Shown: one piece after another, positions 46,870-58,277 of the stretch | Numbering within the stretch: position 1 is the stretch's first letter | How the letters are laid out: the number at the start of each line of letters is the position of its first letter | Assembly (NCBI RefSeq): GCF_000164135.1 | Contig: NZ_GG770558.1 | Coordinates: forward strand, 121,271-185,270 | Direction: 5' to 3' | DNA: 64,000 nt | From: Mycobacterium parascrofulaceum ATCC BAA-614 | GTDB taxonomy: Bacteria > Actinomycetota > Actinomycetes > Mycobacteriales > Mycobacteriaceae | Notes under the pieces: model-generated | What the model was told of the DNA's origin: nothing | Seen by the model: only the letters and a program-made list of their open reading frames with translations | Database searches by the model: none | Position numbers and translations under genes: made by a program

Positions 46870-48747
46870 GTGAGCGCTCCCGCCAGGCCGCACGCCACCG
46901 AGCCGCAGCGTGCCGCCGACATCGCCACGGACGCGGCCAAGCCCGCCGAGAAGTCGCCGACCACCAAGCCGAAACGCATTGGGCCCGAGAAGCTTACCGG
47001 CGCCCAGTCGGTGATCCGCTCCTTGGAGGAACTCGGCGTCGAGGTCATTTTCGGGATCCCGGGTGGCGCCGTGTTGCCGGTCTACGACCCGCTGTTCGAC
47101 TCGAAGAAGCTGCGCCACGTGCTGGTTCGCCACGAGCAGGGCGCCGGCCACGCCGCCAGCGGCTACGCCCACGCCACCGGCAAGGTCGGCGTGATGATGG
47201 CCACCTCCGGACCCGGCGCCACCAACCTGGTGACGCCGCTGGCCGACGCCCAGATGGACTCCGTGCCCGTGGTCGCCATCACCGGCCAGGTCGGCCGGAC
47301 GCTGATCGGCACCGACGCCTTCCAGGAGGCCGACATCTCCGGCATCACGATGCCGATCACCAAGCACAACTTCCTGGTCCGCTCGGGCGACGAGATCCCG
47401 CAGGTGATCGCCGAGGCCTTCCACATCGCCGCCTCGGGACGCCCGGGTGCGGTCCTGGTCGACATCCCCAAAGACGTGCTGCAGGGGCAGTGCACGTTCA
47501 GCTGGCCGCCGCGCATGGACCTGCCCGGCTACAAGCCCAACACCAAGCCGCACAGCCGGCAGATCCGCGAGGCCGCCAAGCTGATCGGCGACGCCCACAA
47601 ACCGGTGCTCTACGTCGGCGGTGGCGTCATCCGCGGCGAGGCGAGCGAGCAACTGCGCGAGCTCGCGGAACTGACCGGCATCCCGGTGGTCACCACGCTG
47701 ATGGCGCGCGGTGCGTTCCCCGACAGCCACCGTCAGCACCTCGGCATGCCCGGCATGCACGGCACCGTCGCCGCTGTGGCGGCGCTGCAGCGCAGCGACC
47801 TGCTGATCGCGCTGGGCACCCGGTTCGACGACCGGGTGACCGGAAAGCTCGAGACCTTCGCCCCGGAGGCCAAGGTCATCCACGCCGACATCGACCCCGC
47901 CGAGATCGGCAAGAACCGCAACGCCGACGTGCCGATCGTCGGCGATGTAAGGGCGGTCATCACCGAGCTGATCGCGATGCTGCGGCACTACGAGCATTCC
48001 GGCACCGCGGCAATCCCAGACATGACCGAATGGTGGGCCTACCTGGACAGCGTTCAGGCCACCTATCCGCTGAGTTACGGCCCGCAGAGCGACGGCAGCC
48101 TCGGCCCGGAGTACGTCATCGAGAAGCTGGGCCAGATCGCCGGCCCGGACGCGGTGTACGTCGCCGGGGTGGGCCAACACCAGATGTGGGCGGCGCAGTT
48201 CGTCTCGTACGAGAAGCCGCGCACCTGGATCAACTCCGGCGGCCTGGGCACCATGGGATTCGCCATCCCGGCGGCCATGGGCGCCAAGATGGCTCGCCCG
48301 GAGGCGGAGGTGTGGGCCATCGACGGCGACGGCTGCTTCCAGATGACCAACCAGGAGTTGGCCACCTGCGCGATCGAGGGCGTGCCGATCAAGGTGGCCC
48401 TGATCAACAACGGCAACCTGGGCATGGTGCGCCAGTGGCAGACGCTGTTCTACCAGGAGCGGTATTCGCAGACGGACCTGGCCACCCATTCGCATCGCAT
48501 CCCCGACTTCGTCAAGCTGGCCGAGGCGCTGGGTTGTGTCGGATTGCGTTGCGAGCGTGAGGAAGACGTCGAGGACGTGATCAATCAGGCCCGCGCGATC
48601 ACCGACCGTCCGGTGGTGATCGACTTCATCGTCGGCGCGGACGCGCAGGTGTGGCCGATGGTGGCCGCCGGCACCAGCAACGACGAAATCCAGGCCGCCC
48701 GCGGCATTCGCCCGCTGTTCGACGACGAGAGCGAAGGGCACGCCTGA
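46870..48747 (+). CDS. ilvB: Acetolactate synthase large subunit
   Basis: 625 aa, TPP enzyme. An N-terminal 40-residue, Lys/Pro-rich extension precedes [30 protein letters not shown] (shown as [19 protein letters not shown]); [14 protein letters not shown] holds the catalytic Glu that activates [18 protein letters not shown] with [13 protein letters not shown] is the TPP-diphosphate site. It makes acetolactate or acetohydroxybutyrate, the first common step to valine, leucine and isoleucine. GTG at 46870, AAGGA 8 nt upstream. The stop overlaps ilvN by 1 nt. Controlled by the upstream attenuator. Confidence 0.95.
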   Translation: MSAPARPHATEPQRAADIATDAAKPAEKSPTTKPKRIGPEKLTGAQSVIRSLEELGVEVIFGIPGGAVLPVYDPLFDSKKLRHVLVRHEQGAGHAASGYAHATGKVGVMMATSGPGATNLVTPLADAQMDSVPVVAITGQVGRTLIGTDAFQEADISGITMPITKHNFLVRSGDEIPQVIAEAFHIAASGRPGAVLVDIPKDVLQGQCTFSWPPRMDLPGYKPNTKPHSRQIREAAKLIGDAHKPVLYVGGGVIRGEASEQLRELAELTGIPVVTTLMARGAFPDSHRQHLGMPGMHGTVAAVAALQRSDLLIALGTRFDDRVTGKLETFAPEAKVIHADIDPAEIGKNRNADVPIVGDVRAVITELIAMLRHYEHSGTAAIPDMTEWWAYLDSVQATYPLSYGPQSDGSLGPEYVIEKLGQIAGPDAVYVAGVGQHQMWAAQFVSYEKPRTWINSGGLGTMGFAIPAAMGAKMARPEAEVWAIDGDGCFQMTNQELATCAIEGVPIKVALINNGNLGMVRQWQTLFYQERYSQTDLATHSHRIPDFVKLAEALGCVGLRCEREEDVEDVINQARAITDRPVVIDFIVGADAQVWPMVAAGTSNDEIQAARGIRPLFDDESEGHA

Positions 48748-49244
48748 TGCACACGCACACGCTGTCGGTGTTGGTCGAAGACAAACCCGGCGTGCTCGCG
48801 CGGGTGGCGGCGCTGTTCTCGCGACGCGGTTTCAACATCGAGTCGCTGGCCGTCGGCGCCACCGAGCAGAAAGACATGTCGCGCATGACCATCGTGGTCA
48901 GCGCCGAGGAGACCCCGCTCGAGCAGATCACCAAGCAACTCAACAAGCTGATCAACGTGATCAAGATCGTCGAACTGGACGAGGGTCACGCGGTGTCGCG
49001 GGAACTGGCGCTGATCAAGGTGCGCGCTGACGCCGGTAGCCGCAGCCAGGTGATCGAGGCGGTAAACCTGTTCCGCGCCAAGGTGATCGACGTGTCGCCC
49101 GAGGCGCTGACGATCGAGGCCACCGGCGACCGCGGCAAGATCGAGGCGCTGCTGCGGGTGCTGGAACCGTTCGGCATCCGCGAGATCGTCCAGTCCGGCG
49201 TGGTGTCGCTGTCGCGCGGCCCGCGCGGCTTGGGCGCCAAATAG
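48747..49244 (+). CDS. ilvN: Acetolactate synthase small (regulatory) subunit
   Basis: 165 aa. The N-terminal ACT domain reads HTLSVLVEDKPGVLARVAALFSRRGFNIESL, given as LSVLVEDKPGVLARVAALF and RGFNIESLAVG, which binds valine; the C-terminal half is the ALS_ss_C domain ending REIVQSGVVSLSRGPR. It confers feedback control and full activity on IlvB. The ATG at 48747 shares one base with the ilvB stop (TGATG). An upstream frame extension lies over ilvB and is not used. Confidence 0.93.
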   Translation: MHTHTLSVLVEDKPGVLARVAALFSRRGFNIESLAVGATEQKDMSRMTIVVSAEETPLEQITKQLNKLINVIKIVELDEGHAVSRELALIKVRADAGSRSQVIEAVNLFRAKVIDVSPEALTIEATGDRGKIEALLRVLEPFGIREIVQSGVVSLSRGPRGLGAK

Positions 49245-50291
<1,047 letters not shown>

Positions 50292-50294
50292 CCG

Positions 50295-50350
50295 CGAGCG
50301 TCACGCCAGAGTGGCGCCCGGCCACCACGGTCACTCTGGCGTGACGCTCG
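50295..50350. terminator. 19-bp perfect-stem bidirectional terminator between ilvC and wrbA
   Basis: Arms CGAGCGTCACGCCAGAGTG (50295-50313) and CACTCTGGCGTGACGCTCG (50332-50350) are perfect reverse complements with an 18-nt loop. It starts 3 nt behind the ilvC stop and ends 5 nt before the wrbA stop, so it can serve both convergent genes. Confidence 0.75.
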
Positions 50351-50355
50351 GCCAT

Positions 50356-50958
50356 CTAGCGCGTCGCGAGGCGGGCGGCCGTCAGGACCACCCGGCGGGC
50401 CAAATGGTCGAGGGCGTTCTCGGTGGCCTCGTCGAGCTCGCTGATGTTGTCGTGGGTGGACACCAGGCTCACCCCATACGGATTGCCGTCGACGAACTTC
50501 AGCGGGTCGGTGTAGCCGGGCGGCACGATGATGCCGCCGAAATGCATCAGCGTGATGTAGAGCGAGAGCAGCGTGGTCTCCTGACCGCCGTGCAGGGTGT
50601 TGGACGACGTGAACGCCGCGTAGACCTTGTCCGCGAGCTTGCCTTCGGCCCACAGGCCGCCCAGGGAGTCGAGAAAGGTGCGCAATTGCCCGGCCGGAGA
50701 GCCGAACCGCGTCGGTGAACCGAAGATCACCGCGTCGGCCCAGACGATGTCCTCGCCGGTCGCCGCCGGAAGGTCTTTGGTCGCTTGGTAATTCGCGGTC
50801 CACGCCGGATTCTGGGCGAACGACTGCGGGTCGCGCGTTTCGGCGACGTGGCGCAGGCGGACCTCGGCGCCCGCGGACTCGGCCGCTGCGGCGACGCGCC
50901 GCGCCATCGTCGTGCCATGGCCGGTGGCCGAGTAGTAGACGATCGCGAGTTTGGTCAC
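50356..50958 (-). CDS. wrbA: NAD(P)H:quinone oxidoreductase, WrbA type
   Basis: 200 aa flavodoxin-like protein. FMN phosphate loop YYSATGHGTTMARRVA near the N-terminus, FGSPTRFGSPAGQLRTFLD and the TSSNTLHGGQETTLLSLY region are signatures of WrbA, which reduces quinones by two electrons and protects from oxidative stress. GTG start at 50958, divergent from serA. I do not recall it at this place in M. tuberculosis, so it may be a lineage difference. Confidence 0.87.
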   Translation of the reverse strand: MTKLAIVYYSATGHGTTMARRVAAAAESAGAEVRLRHVAETRDPQSFAQNPAWTANYQATKDLPAATGEDIVWADAVIFGSPTRFGSPAGQLRTFLDSLGGLWAEGKLADKVYAAFTSSNTLHGGQETTLLSLYITLMHFGGIIVPPGYTDPLKFVDGNPYGVSLVSTHDNISELDEATENALDHLARRVVLTAARLATR

Positions 50959-51066
50959 GAGCGCATCGTAGGACGGCGACGACCCATGGCCAACCAGGCG
51001 TCGGCGCAGGTTAGGGCAGTGGTGAGCCCGTCAATTCCCGTCAAACGCAGCCGATAGGCTGGCCGG

Positions 51067-52653
51067 GTGAATCTGCCTGTTGTATTGATCGCCGACAAAC
51101 TCGCCCAATCGACCGTCGCCGCCCTGGGAGACCAGGTCGAGGTGCGCTGGGTAGACGGGCCGGACCGGGAGAAGCTGCTGGCCGCGGTGCCCGAGGCCGA
51201 CGCACTGCTGGTGCGCTCGGCCACCACCGTGGACGCCGAGGTGCTGGCGGCCGCGCCCAAGCTGAAGATCGTGGCCCGCGCCGGCGTGGGGCTGGACAAC
51301 GTCGACGTGGACGCCGCCACCGAGCGGGGCGTGCTGGTGGTCAACGCGCCCACCTCGAACATCCACAGCGCCGCCGAACACGCGTTGGCGCTGCTGTTGG
51401 CCGCCGCCCGGCAGATCCCGGCGGCGGACGCTTCGCTGCGCGAACACGCCTGGAAGCGGTCGTCGTTCAACGGCACCGAGATCTTCGGCAAGACGGTCGG
51501 CGTGGTGGGACTGGGCCGGATCGGGCAGTTGGTCGCCCAGCGGTTGACGGCCTTCGGCACCCACCTCGTCGCCTACGACCCTTATGTCTCGCCGGCCCGG
51601 GCCGCCCAGTTGGGCATCGAGCTGCTGCCCCTCGACGAGCTGCTGTCCCGCGCCGACTTCATCTCGGTGCACCTGCCGAAGACGCCCGAGACGGCCGGCC
51701 TGATCGGCAAGGAGGCGCTGGCGAAGACCAAGCCGGGCGTCATCATCGTCAACGCCGCCCGCGGCGGCCTGGTGGACGAGGCCGCGCTGGCGGAAGCGGT
51801 CAGCAGCGGACACGTGCGGGCGGCCGGCATCGACGTCTTCGCCAAAGAGCCCTGCACCGACAGCCCGCTGTTCGAGCTGCCGCAGGTGGTCGTGACCCCG
51901 CACCTGGGCGCCTCCACGTCCGAGGCCCAGGACCGGGCGGGCACCGATGTCGCGGCGAGCGTGAAACTCGCGCTGGCCGGGGAATTCGTCCCCGATGCCG
52001 TCAACGTCGGCGGCGGTGTGGTCAACGAAGAGGTGGCGCCCTGGCTGGACCTGGTGCGCAAGCTCGGTGTGCTGGCCGCCTCGCTGTCGGACGGGCCGCC
52101 GGTGTCGGTGTCCGTACAGGTGCGCGGCGAGCTGGCCGCCGAAGATGTTGAGGTGCTGAAGCTTTCGGCCCTGCGCGGACTGTTCTCGGCGGTGGTCGAG
52201 GGCCCGGTGACGTTCGTCAACGCGCCCGCGCTGGCCGAGGAACGCGGCGTCACCGCCGAGCTGGCCAAGGCCTCGGAGAGCCCGAACCACCGCAGCGTCG
52301 TCGACGTGCGCGCGGTCGCCCACGACGGCACCGCCGTCAACGTGGCCGGCACGCTGTCGGGGCCGCAGCTGGCCGAAAAGATCGTGCAGATCAACGGCCG
52401 CAACTTCGATCTGCGCGCTCAGGGCACCAACCTCGTGATCAACTACGTCGACCAACCCGGGGCGCTGGGCAAGATCGGCACCCTGCTCGGATCGGCGGGC
52501 GTGAACATCCAGGCCGCGCAGCTCTCCGAGGACGCCGAGGGTCCGGGCGCGACGATCCTGCTGCGGCTGGATCAGGACGTGCCGAACGAGGTGCGGTCGG
52601 CGATCGGCGCGGCGGTCGGCGCCAACAAGCTCGAGGTGGTTGATCTGTCGTGA
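51067..52653 (+). CDS. serA: D-3-phosphoglycerate dehydrogenase
   Basis: 528 aa, type I enzyme as in M. tuberculosis SerA1. Substrate/NAD domains include [36 protein letters not shown] (NAD motif) and [14 protein letters not shown] with the catalytic His; then an intervening ASB domain (about 320-450) and a C-terminal ACT domain ([20 protein letters not shown]) that mediates serine feedback. First step of serine synthesis. GTG start; overlaps leuB by 4 nt. Confidence 0.95.
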   Translation: MNLPVVLIADKLAQSTVAALGDQVEVRWVDGPDREKLLAAVPEADALLVRSATTVDAEVLAAAPKLKIVARAGVGLDNVDVDAATERGVLVVNAPTSNIHSAAEHALALLLAAARQIPAADASLREHAWKRSSFNGTEIFGKTVGVVGLGRIGQLVAQRLTAFGTHLVAYDPYVSPARAAQLGIELLPLDELLSRADFISVHLPKTPETAGLIGKEALAKTKPGVIIVNAARGGLVDEAALAEAVSSGHVRAAGIDVFAKEPCTDSPLFELPQVVVTPHLGASTSEAQDRAGTDVAASVKLALAGEFVPDAVNVGGGVVNEEVAPWLDLVRKLGVLAASLSDGPPVSVSVQVRGELAAEDVEVLKLSALRGLFSAVVEGPVTFVNAPALAEERGVTAELAKASESPNHRSVVDVRAVAHDGTAVNVAGTLSGPQLAEKIVQINGRNFDLRAQGTNLVINYVDQPGALGKIGTLLGSAGVNIQAAQLSEDAEGPGATILLRLDQDVPNEVRSAIGAAVGANKLEVVDLS

Positions 52654-53660
52654 AACTCGCTGTTATCGGCGGCGACGGCATCGGGCCGGAGGTGACAGCC
52701 GAGGCGCTCAAAGTCCTTGACGCGGTGTTGCCCGGTGTCGAGAAGACGGATTACGACCTGGGCGCGCGGCGTTTCCACGCCAGCGGGGAGCTGTTGCCGG
52801 AATCGGTGCTCGGCGAGCTGCGCCAGCACGACGCCATCCTGCTGGGGGCGATCGGCGACCCGTCGGTACCCAGCGGGGTGCTGGAACGGGGGCTGTTGCT
52901 GCGCCTGCGTTTTGAGCTCGATCATCACGTCAACTTGCGGCCGGGCCGGCTGTATCCCGGTGTGAGCAGCCCGCTCGCGGGGGATCCGCACATCGATTTC
53001 GTGGTGGTGCGCGAGGGCACCGAAGGCCCGTATACCGGTACCGGCGGCGCCATCCGCACCGGGACGCCCCACGAGGTCGCCACCGAGGTGAGCCTGAACA
53101 CCGCATTCGGCGTGCGCCGCGTGGTGGCCGACGCCTTCGAACGCGCCCAGCGCCGTCGCAAGCACCTGACGCTGGTGCACAAGACCAACGTGCTGACGTT
53201 CGCCGGCAAGCTGTGGTCACGGATCGTGGCGGAGGTCGGGCGGGACTACCCCGACGTCGAGGTCGCGTACCAACACATCGACGCCGCAACCATCTTCATG
53301 GTCACCGACCCCGGCCGCTTCGACGTGATCGTGACCGACAACCTGTTCGGCGACATCATCACCGACCTGGCGGCCGCGGTGTGTGGCGGAATTGGCTTGG
53401 CCGCCAGCGGCAACATCGACGCCACCCGGACCAACCCGTCGATGTTCGAGCCGGTGCACGGCAGCGCGCCGGACATCGCCGGTCAGGGCATCGCCGACCC
53501 GACCGCGGCGATCATGTCGGTGGCGCTGTTGCTCGCCCACCTCGGCGAGGACGATGCGGCTAGCCGGGTGGACCGTGCCGTCGAGGCTTACCTGGCAACG
53601 CGTGGGAGCGAACGGCCCGCCACCACCGAAGTCGGCGAACGGATTGCCGCCGGGCTGTAG
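52650..53660 (+). CDS. leuB: 3-isopropylmalate dehydrogenase
   Basis: 336 aa. [21 protein letters not shown] at the N-terminus (shown up to 20: [20 protein letters not shown]), the catalytic [14 protein letters not shown]ys region and the Mg site [20 protein letters not shown] with the three Asp residues. Third step of leucine synthesis. GTG at 52650 overlaps serA by 4 nt (GTGA). The 3' 101 nt also lie antisense to the end of the convergent MFS gene. Confidence 0.95.
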   Translation: MKLAVIGGDGIGPEVTAEALKVLDAVLPGVEKTDYDLGARRFHASGELLPESVLGELRQHDAILLGAIGDPSVPSGVLERGLLLRLRFELDHHVNLRPGRLYPGVSSPLAGDPHIDFVVVREGTEGPYTGTGGAIRTGTPHEVATEVSLNTAFGVRRVVADAFERAQRRRKHLTLVHKTNVLTFAGKLWSRIVAEVGRDYPDVEVAYQHIDAATIFMVTDPGRFDVIVTDNLFGDIITDLAAAVCGGIGLAASGNIDATRTNPSMFEPVHGSAPDIAGQGIADPTAAIMSVALLLAHLGEDDAASRVDRAVEAYLATRGSERPATTEVGERIAAGL

Positions 53661-54864
53661 GTTCCAGGCCGGGCGGGAGCAGGCGCGCCGGCACCAGCGG
53701 CACCGCGAATACCGGGAACAGGCCGCACAATATCCACGCATTCGGGTATTTCGCGGCGGTGATCAGGGCACCGAAGAGCGGCGGCGCCGCGGCCGCCATC
53801 ACCCGCTGGGTGGTGTTCTGAATGCCCAGGGCGCGCCCGCTCCAAAACGGTCCGGCGAATTCGGTGATGGCCGTGGCCTCCAAACCGTTGTCCAGCACGG
53901 CGATCACGGAGACGGCGACCATCAGCGGCGCCTGGTAGACCGAGTTCAGCAAGTCGGCCCAGGCCAGCAGGAAGAGCGTCACGGCGGCGCCCACCGCGAT
54001 GATGCGCACCGGGCGCATTCGCGAGCCGACGCGGTCGGACCAGCGGCCCACCATGACGCGGCCGAGGGCGCCCAGCAGTTGCGAGAGGGTGACCAGACTG
54101 CCCGCGGCCGCCACCGACCAGTGCAGATTCCTGATCAGCCACACCAGCATGAACGTGACGGTCACGGTCTGCGGAACCATCATCAGACCCGCCACGCTGT
54201 GAATTCGCCACAGCGTCAACGATCCTCGGTAGGGGCTGGACAGTTCGGCATCGCTGGCCTTCGCCCGCGGCTTGCGCGGCGGGTCGATGATGCCGACAGC
54301 ACTCGCCGCCGCGCCCAACGCGCACGCCAGGGCGGTGAACCTCAGGCCCGCACTCGGCCCGTGTTCGGCCAGCTCGGGAATCACCAGCGCCCCCAACGCG
54401 ATTCCCAGGGGTTGCGCGGTCTGGCGGAAACCCATGGCCAGGCCGCGTTGGTGCGGCGGGAACCATGCCGACACCAGCCGCCCGCCCGCGGTGTTGCAGC
54501 TCGCGGCGGCCATGCCGCCGAGGAACAAGTAGACGGCCATGAGCACCATCGAATGCGTCGACGCCGCGGCGTAGGCCGCCACCGCGGTGAGCCCCGAACC
54601 CGCGGCCATCACCATCCGCTCGCCCACTCGGTCCAGCACGTAACCCCACAGCACCAGGGTGACCACCATGCCCCAGCTGGGCATCGAGGACAGCAGACCG
54701 GCCTCGTCGAGCGGGATTCCGCGCGCCGTTTGCAACGACGGGATCAGAAAGGCGACGCCATTGATGAAGAGAAAGGAACTGGCCGTGGCCACCAGCGACA
54801 CGACCAGGATGGACCAGCGCGCTCCCGCGCCCAGCTCGCGCTCGGTGGCCGCCGCATTCTGCAT
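53560..54864 (-). CDS. Major facilitator superfamily transporter, Rv2994 orthologue
   Basis: 434 aa with about twelve predicted helices. Motif A-like [18 protein letters not shown] follows helix 2, and the [13 protein letters not shown] loop is typical of small-molecule drug/anion MFS proteins. ATG at 54864 ([11 protein letters not shown]) is used; a GTG a few codons upstream is possible. The last 30 or so residues ([21 protein letters not shown]) are Arg-rich and encoded opposite leuB, so the original stop near codon 405 may have been lost. Substrate unknown; synteny agrees with Rv2994 near leuB. Confidence 0.82.
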   Translation of the reverse strand: MQNAAATERELGAGARWSILVVSLVATASSFLFINGVAFLIPSLQTARGIPLDEAGLLSSMPSWGMVVTLVLWGYVLDRVGERMVMAAGSGLTAVAAYAAASTHSMVLMAVYLFLGGMAAASCNTAGGRLVSAWFPPHQRGLAMGFRQTAQPLGIALGALVIPELAEHGPSAGLRFTALACALGAAASAVGIIDPPRKPRAKASDAELSSPYRGSLTLWRIHSVAGLMMVPQTVTVTFMLVWLIRNLHWSVAAAGSLVTLSQLLGALGRVMVGRWSDRVGSRMRPVRIIAVGAAVTLFLLAWADLLNSVYQAPLMVAVSVIAVLDNGLEATAITEFAGPFWSGRALGIQNTTQRVMAAAAPPLFGALITAAKYPNAWILCGLFPVFAVPLVPARLLPPGLEPTARRQSVRRLRWWRAVRSHALPGKPRRHGPPG

Positions 54865-54973
54865 CCCCAATGCTTGCACACGCACCGGAATCCGCTGGTA
54901 ATGCTCGTGGGGCCGCCGCCGATGCGATGCCCGGCCATGCCCGGCGCGGGCGCCCATCAGTAGGCTCAACGAA

Positions 54974-55771
54974 ATGCGCCTTGGTCGAATCGCCAGCCCG
55001 GACGGTGTCGCCTTCGTCAGCATCGAAGGCGAACTCGCCGATCCCGCCGCAATGATTGCCCGCGAGATCGCCGAGCATCCCTTCGGCACGCCGAACTTCA
55101 CCGGCCGCTCGTGGCCGCTGGCCGATGTGCGGCTGCTTGCTCCGATACTGGCGAGCAAGGTCGTCTGCATCGGCAAGAACTACACCGACCACATCGCCGA
55201 GATGACCGATCTCACCGGCCCGGCGGCGGCGGACCCGATCATCTTCCTCAAGCCCAATACGGCCATCGTCGGGCCGAACGTGCCGATTCGGTTGCCGGCC
55301 AATGCATCACCCGTGCATTTCGAGGGGGAGTTGGCCGCAGTCATCGGCCGGCCCTGCAAGGACGTGTCGGCCGCCGAGGCCGCCGACAGCATCCTCGGCT
55401 ACACGATCGGAAACGACGTGTCGGCCCGTGACCAACAAAAAGCCGACGGCCAATGGACCCGGGCCAAAGGGCACGACACCTTCTGCCCGGTGGGTCCCTG
55501 GATCGTCACCGATGTCGACCCGGCCGATCTCGAGATCCGGACCGAGGTCAACGGCGAGGTGAAGCAACACAGCCGCACCTCGCTGATGATTCACGACGTC
55601 GGCGCCATCGTGGAATGGATTTCGGCCGTGATGACCCTGCTCCCCGGCGACCTCATCCTCACCGGGACACCGGCCGGCGTCGGTCCGATCGAGGACGGCG
55701 ACACCGTCTCCATCACCATCGAGGGCATCGGCACCCTCACCAATCCCGTGGTCCGTAAGGGAAAGTCGTGA
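54974..55771 (+). CDS. Fumarylacetoacetate hydrolase-family enzyme, Rv2993c orthologue
   Basis: 265 aa. The FAH core begins [14 protein letters not shown]; the metal-binding carboxylates are in [12 protein letters not shown] (Glu) and [13 protein letters not shown] (Asp); [19 protein letters not shown] closes the active site. The family hydrolyses or isomerises 2-keto-acid ring-cleavage products such as hydroxyhepta-dienedioate; the true substrate here is not known. ATG at 54974 follows the divergent MFS gene by 109 nt. The stop overlaps gltX by 4 nt. Confidence 0.88.
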   Translation: MRLGRIASPDGVAFVSIEGELADPAAMIAREIAEHPFGTPNFTGRSWPLADVRLLAPILASKVVCIGKNYTDHIAEMTDLTGPAAADPIIFLKPNTAIVGPNVPIRLPANASPVHFEGELAAVIGRPCKDVSAAEAADSILGYTIGNDVSARDQQKADGQWTRAKGHDTFCPVGPWIVTDVDPADLEIRTEVNGEVKQHSRTSLMIHDVGAIVEWISAVMTLLPGDLILTGTPAGVGPIEDGDTVSITIEGIGTLTNPVVRKGKS

Positions 55772-57225
55772 CAGTACGAGTCCGTTTCTGCCCGTCGCCC
55801 ACGGGCACCCCGCACGTCGGCATGGTCCGCACCGCGCTGTTCAACTGGGCCTACGCCCGGCACACGGGCGGCACCTTCGTGTTTCGCATCGAGGACACCG
55901 ACGCGCAGCGCGACACCGAGGAAAGCTACCTGGCCCTGCTCGACGCGCTGCGCTGGCTTGGCCTGGACTGGGACGAGGGGCCCGAGGTCGGCGGACCCTA
56001 CGGCCCGTACCGGCAGTCGCAGCGCAAAGACATCTACCGCGACGTGGTGGCCAAGCTGCTCGAGGCCGGCGAGGCCTACCACGCGTTCTCGACACCGGAA
56101 GAGGTTGAGGCGCGTCACATCGCGGCGGGGCGCAACCCGAAGCTGGGGTACGACAACTTCGACCGGCAGCTGACGGATTCCCAGCGCGCGGCGTTCCTCG
56201 CGGAGGGCCGCAAACCGGTGGTGCGGCTGCGGATGCCCGACGAAGACCTCGGCTGGAACGATCTGGTGCGCGGGCCGACCGCCTTCGCCGCCGGCAGCGT
56301 GCCGGACTTCGCGTTGACCCGCGCCAACGGAGATCCGTTGTACACCTTGGTCAACCCGTGCGACGACGCCTTGATGAAGATCACCCACGTCTTGCGTGGC
56401 GAGGACCTGCTGCCGTCGACTCCGCGGCAGCTCGCGTTGTACGGGGCGCTGATCCGGATCGGCGTCGCCGAGCGCGTGCCGGAGTTCGCTCACCTGCCAA
56501 CGGTATTGGGGGAGGGGACCAAGAAGCTCTCCAAGCGCGACCCGCAGTCGAATCTCTTCGCCCACCGCGACCGGGGTTTCATCCCCGAGGGCCTGCTCAA
56601 CTATCTTGCGTTGCTCGGCTGGGCCATCGCCGACGACCACGACGTGTTCAGCCTCGACGAGATGGTCGCCGCGTTCGACGTCGTCGACGTCAACTCGAAC
56701 CCGGCGCGGTTCGATCAGAAGAAGGCCGACGCGCTCAACGCCGAGCACATCCGCATGCTCGAGCCGGCCGACTTCGCGGGCCGGCTGCGTGACTATTTCG
56801 ATGTCCACGGCCATCGGCTCGGGCTGGATGACGCCGCGTTCGCCACCGCCGCAGACCTGGTGCAGACCCGCATCGTCGTGCTCGCCGATGCGTGGGACCT
56901 GCTGAAGTTCCTCAACGACGACGAATACGCCATCGACCCCAAGGCCGCCGCCAAGGAGCTCGGGCCGGACGCGGCCGCGGTGCTGGACGCCGCGCTGGCC
57001 GCGCTCGACGGGCTGACCGAGTGGACCACGGCGCAGATCGAGCCCGCTCTCAAGGCCACGCTCATCGAGAACATGGGCCTCAAACCGCGCAAGGCCTTCG
57101 GTCCGATCAGGGTGGCCGCCACGGGAACGACGGTCAGCCCGCCGTTGTTCGAGTCGCTGGAGCTGCTGGGCCGTGACCGCAGCTTGCTGCGGCTACGCGC
57201 CGCGCGCGAGACGGCCGCCGGGTAG
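55768..57225 (+). CDS. gltX: Glutamyl-tRNA synthetase
   Basis: 485 aa class I synthetase. The HIGH-type motif is [19 protein letters not shown] and the KMSKS-type motif is [12 protein letters not shown]; the anticodon-binding alpha-helical cage fills the C-terminal 150 residues. Mycobacteria lack glutaminyl-tRNA synthetase, so this enzyme must also charge tRNA-Gln with Glu for GatCAB to amidate. GTG at 55768, translationally coupled to the FAH gene. tRNA-Gln and tRNA-Glu genes follow directly on the same strand. Confidence 0.94.
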   Translation: MTVRVRFCPSPTGTPHVGMVRTALFNWAYARHTGGTFVFRIEDTDAQRDTEESYLALLDALRWLGLDWDEGPEVGGPYGPYRQSQRKDIYRDVVAKLLEAGEAYHAFSTPEEVEARHIAAGRNPKLGYDNFDRQLTDSQRAAFLAEGRKPVVRLRMPDEDLGWNDLVRGPTAFAAGSVPDFALTRANGDPLYTLVNPCDDALMKITHVLRGEDLLPSTPRQLALYGALIRIGVAERVPEFAHLPTVLGEGTKKLSKRDPQSNLFAHRDRGFIPEGLLNYLALLGWAIADDHDVFSLDEMVAAFDVVDVNSNPARFDQKKADALNAEHIRMLEPADFAGRLRDYFDVHGHRLGLDDAAFATAADLVQTRIVVLADAWDLLKFLNDDEYAIDPKAAAKELGPDAAAVLDAALAALDGLTEWTTAQIEPALKATLIENMGLKPRKAFGPIRVAATGTTVSPPLFESLELLGRDRSLLRLRAARETAAG

Positions 57226-57372
57226 ACGTAGACCTCGCGTGCGGATTGTCGCCGGAGTCTTTGGTAGTCTGCACTGCGGCTTACAAAGGCCGACAACGGT
57301 TGGCGGCCGCGGTCTTCCGGGCGGCGTGACACGGCTCGGGATGGGCGCTGACCAGCGGTTTTAGGCGGCCAA

Positions 57373-57444
57373 TGGGGTATGGTGTAATTGGCAACACAGC
57401 TGATTCTGGTTCAGCCATTCTAGGTTCGAGTCCTGGTACCCCAG
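57373..57444 (+). tRNA. tRNA-Gln (anticodon CTG)
   Basis: 72-nt cloverleaf without encoded CCA. Acceptor TGGGGTA pairs with TACCCCA (57437-57443); the D-arm contains GGTGTAATTGGCA, the anticodon loop TTCTGGT places CTG at positions 34-36, and the T-arm is TAGGTTCGAGTCCTG. The U1-A72 pair and short form are typical of tRNA-Gln. It lies 147 nt behind gltX. Confidence 0.9.
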
Positions 57445-57516
57445 CAAAATCTCGCCCCCTCAAGCGATTAGGTGGGCTTTCGAGTGTGAGCTATGCTGGC
57501 ACTCCGGATCGTGTCT

Positions 57517-57589
57517 GGCCCCGTCGTCTAGCGGCCTAGGACGCCGCCCTCTCACGGCGGTAGCGTGGGTTCGAATCCCATCGGGGCTA
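57517..57589 (+). tRNA. tRNA-Glu (anticodon CTC)
   Basis: 73-nt cloverleaf without CCA. Acceptor GGCCCCG pairs with CGGGGCT (57582-57588; the first pair is G-U), D-arm GTCTAGCGGCCTAGGAC, anticodon stem CCGCC/GGCGG with loop CTCTCAC giving CTC, and T-arm GTGGGTTCGAATCCCAT. Discriminator A. It is 72 nt behind tRNA-Gln in the same orientation and may share its transcript. Confidence 0.9.
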
Positions 57590-57613
57590 CAAAGCAACCA
57601 TTGGCCGAAGCGC

Positions 57614-58126
57614 CTATTGGCCGGTGCCGAGCACGGCCGGTGCCGTCGATCCACCCACCGGCATGGCCGGCAGCCCGAGTTTGCGGTGATCCCACGACCG
57701 CGCGCGCTGCGCGACGATGCGCACGCAGACGCGCTTGTTCATCATCTGCTCGACGAAGGGCTTCATCTCGTCGGTGTAGGGGCCGGTGTACCGCTCGAAC
57801 ACGCTGACCCCGACCCGGTGCGAAACCTCGGGATCGTCGACGATCTCCGCGACGCCCTCGAAGGACACCCCGCGCAGCGTGTCGTAGGTGTCGCCGTCCT
57901 CGATCAGGAAGCTCACCCGCGGGTCACGTTTGAGGTTGACCGCCTTCTGCGACTTGGCCTTGGTCTCCAGCCAGATTTCGCCGTCCACGACGGCGTACCA
58001 CATTGCGGTCAGATGCGGCTGGCCGTCGGGGCCGATGGTGGCCAGCGTCCCGGTGCGGCTCTTGACGACGAAGTCGGCGATCTCGTCGGCGGACATGACG
58101 ATGCTCGCGCGCTGATTGGTTCCCAT
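57614..58126 (-). CDS. Pyridoxamine-phosphate-oxidase-fold (F420/FMN) protein, Rv2991 orthologue
   Basis: 170 aa split-barrel protein. SADEIADFVVKSRTGTLATIGPDGQPHLT (shown as FVVKSRTGTLATIGPDGQPH) is the typical N-terminus of actinobacterial PNPOx-like, often F420-dependent, enzymes; KAVNLKRDPRVSFLIEDG follows. Rv2991, which it appears to match, is in this place in M. tuberculosis; I recall that Rv2991 itself was reported not to use F420 in an obvious way, so cofactor is uncertain. ATG at 58126. Convergent with the tRNA genes. Confidence 0.8.
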   Translation of the reverse strand: MGTNQRASIVMSADEIADFVVKSRTGTLATIGPDGQPHLTAMWYAVVDGEIWLETKAKSQKAVNLKRDPRVSFLIEDGDTYDTLRGVSFEGVAEIVDDPEVSHRVGVSVFERYTGPYTDEMKPFVEQMMNKRVCVRIVAQRARSWDHRKLGLPAMPVGGSTAPAVLGTGQ

Positions 58127-58277
58127 GGCGGTCAGTCTGACAGGCCGCTTGGGGCCCGCTGTGCACCGGTCGCGTTCAGTGTGCGCAGATGGCGTCGAGT
58201 GTGCGTGTGCGGCGGGATTTCGGCGATTTCGCCGCCCTGGCTGCACTCGCGACGCCATCACTGCACAGCCGATGCCG

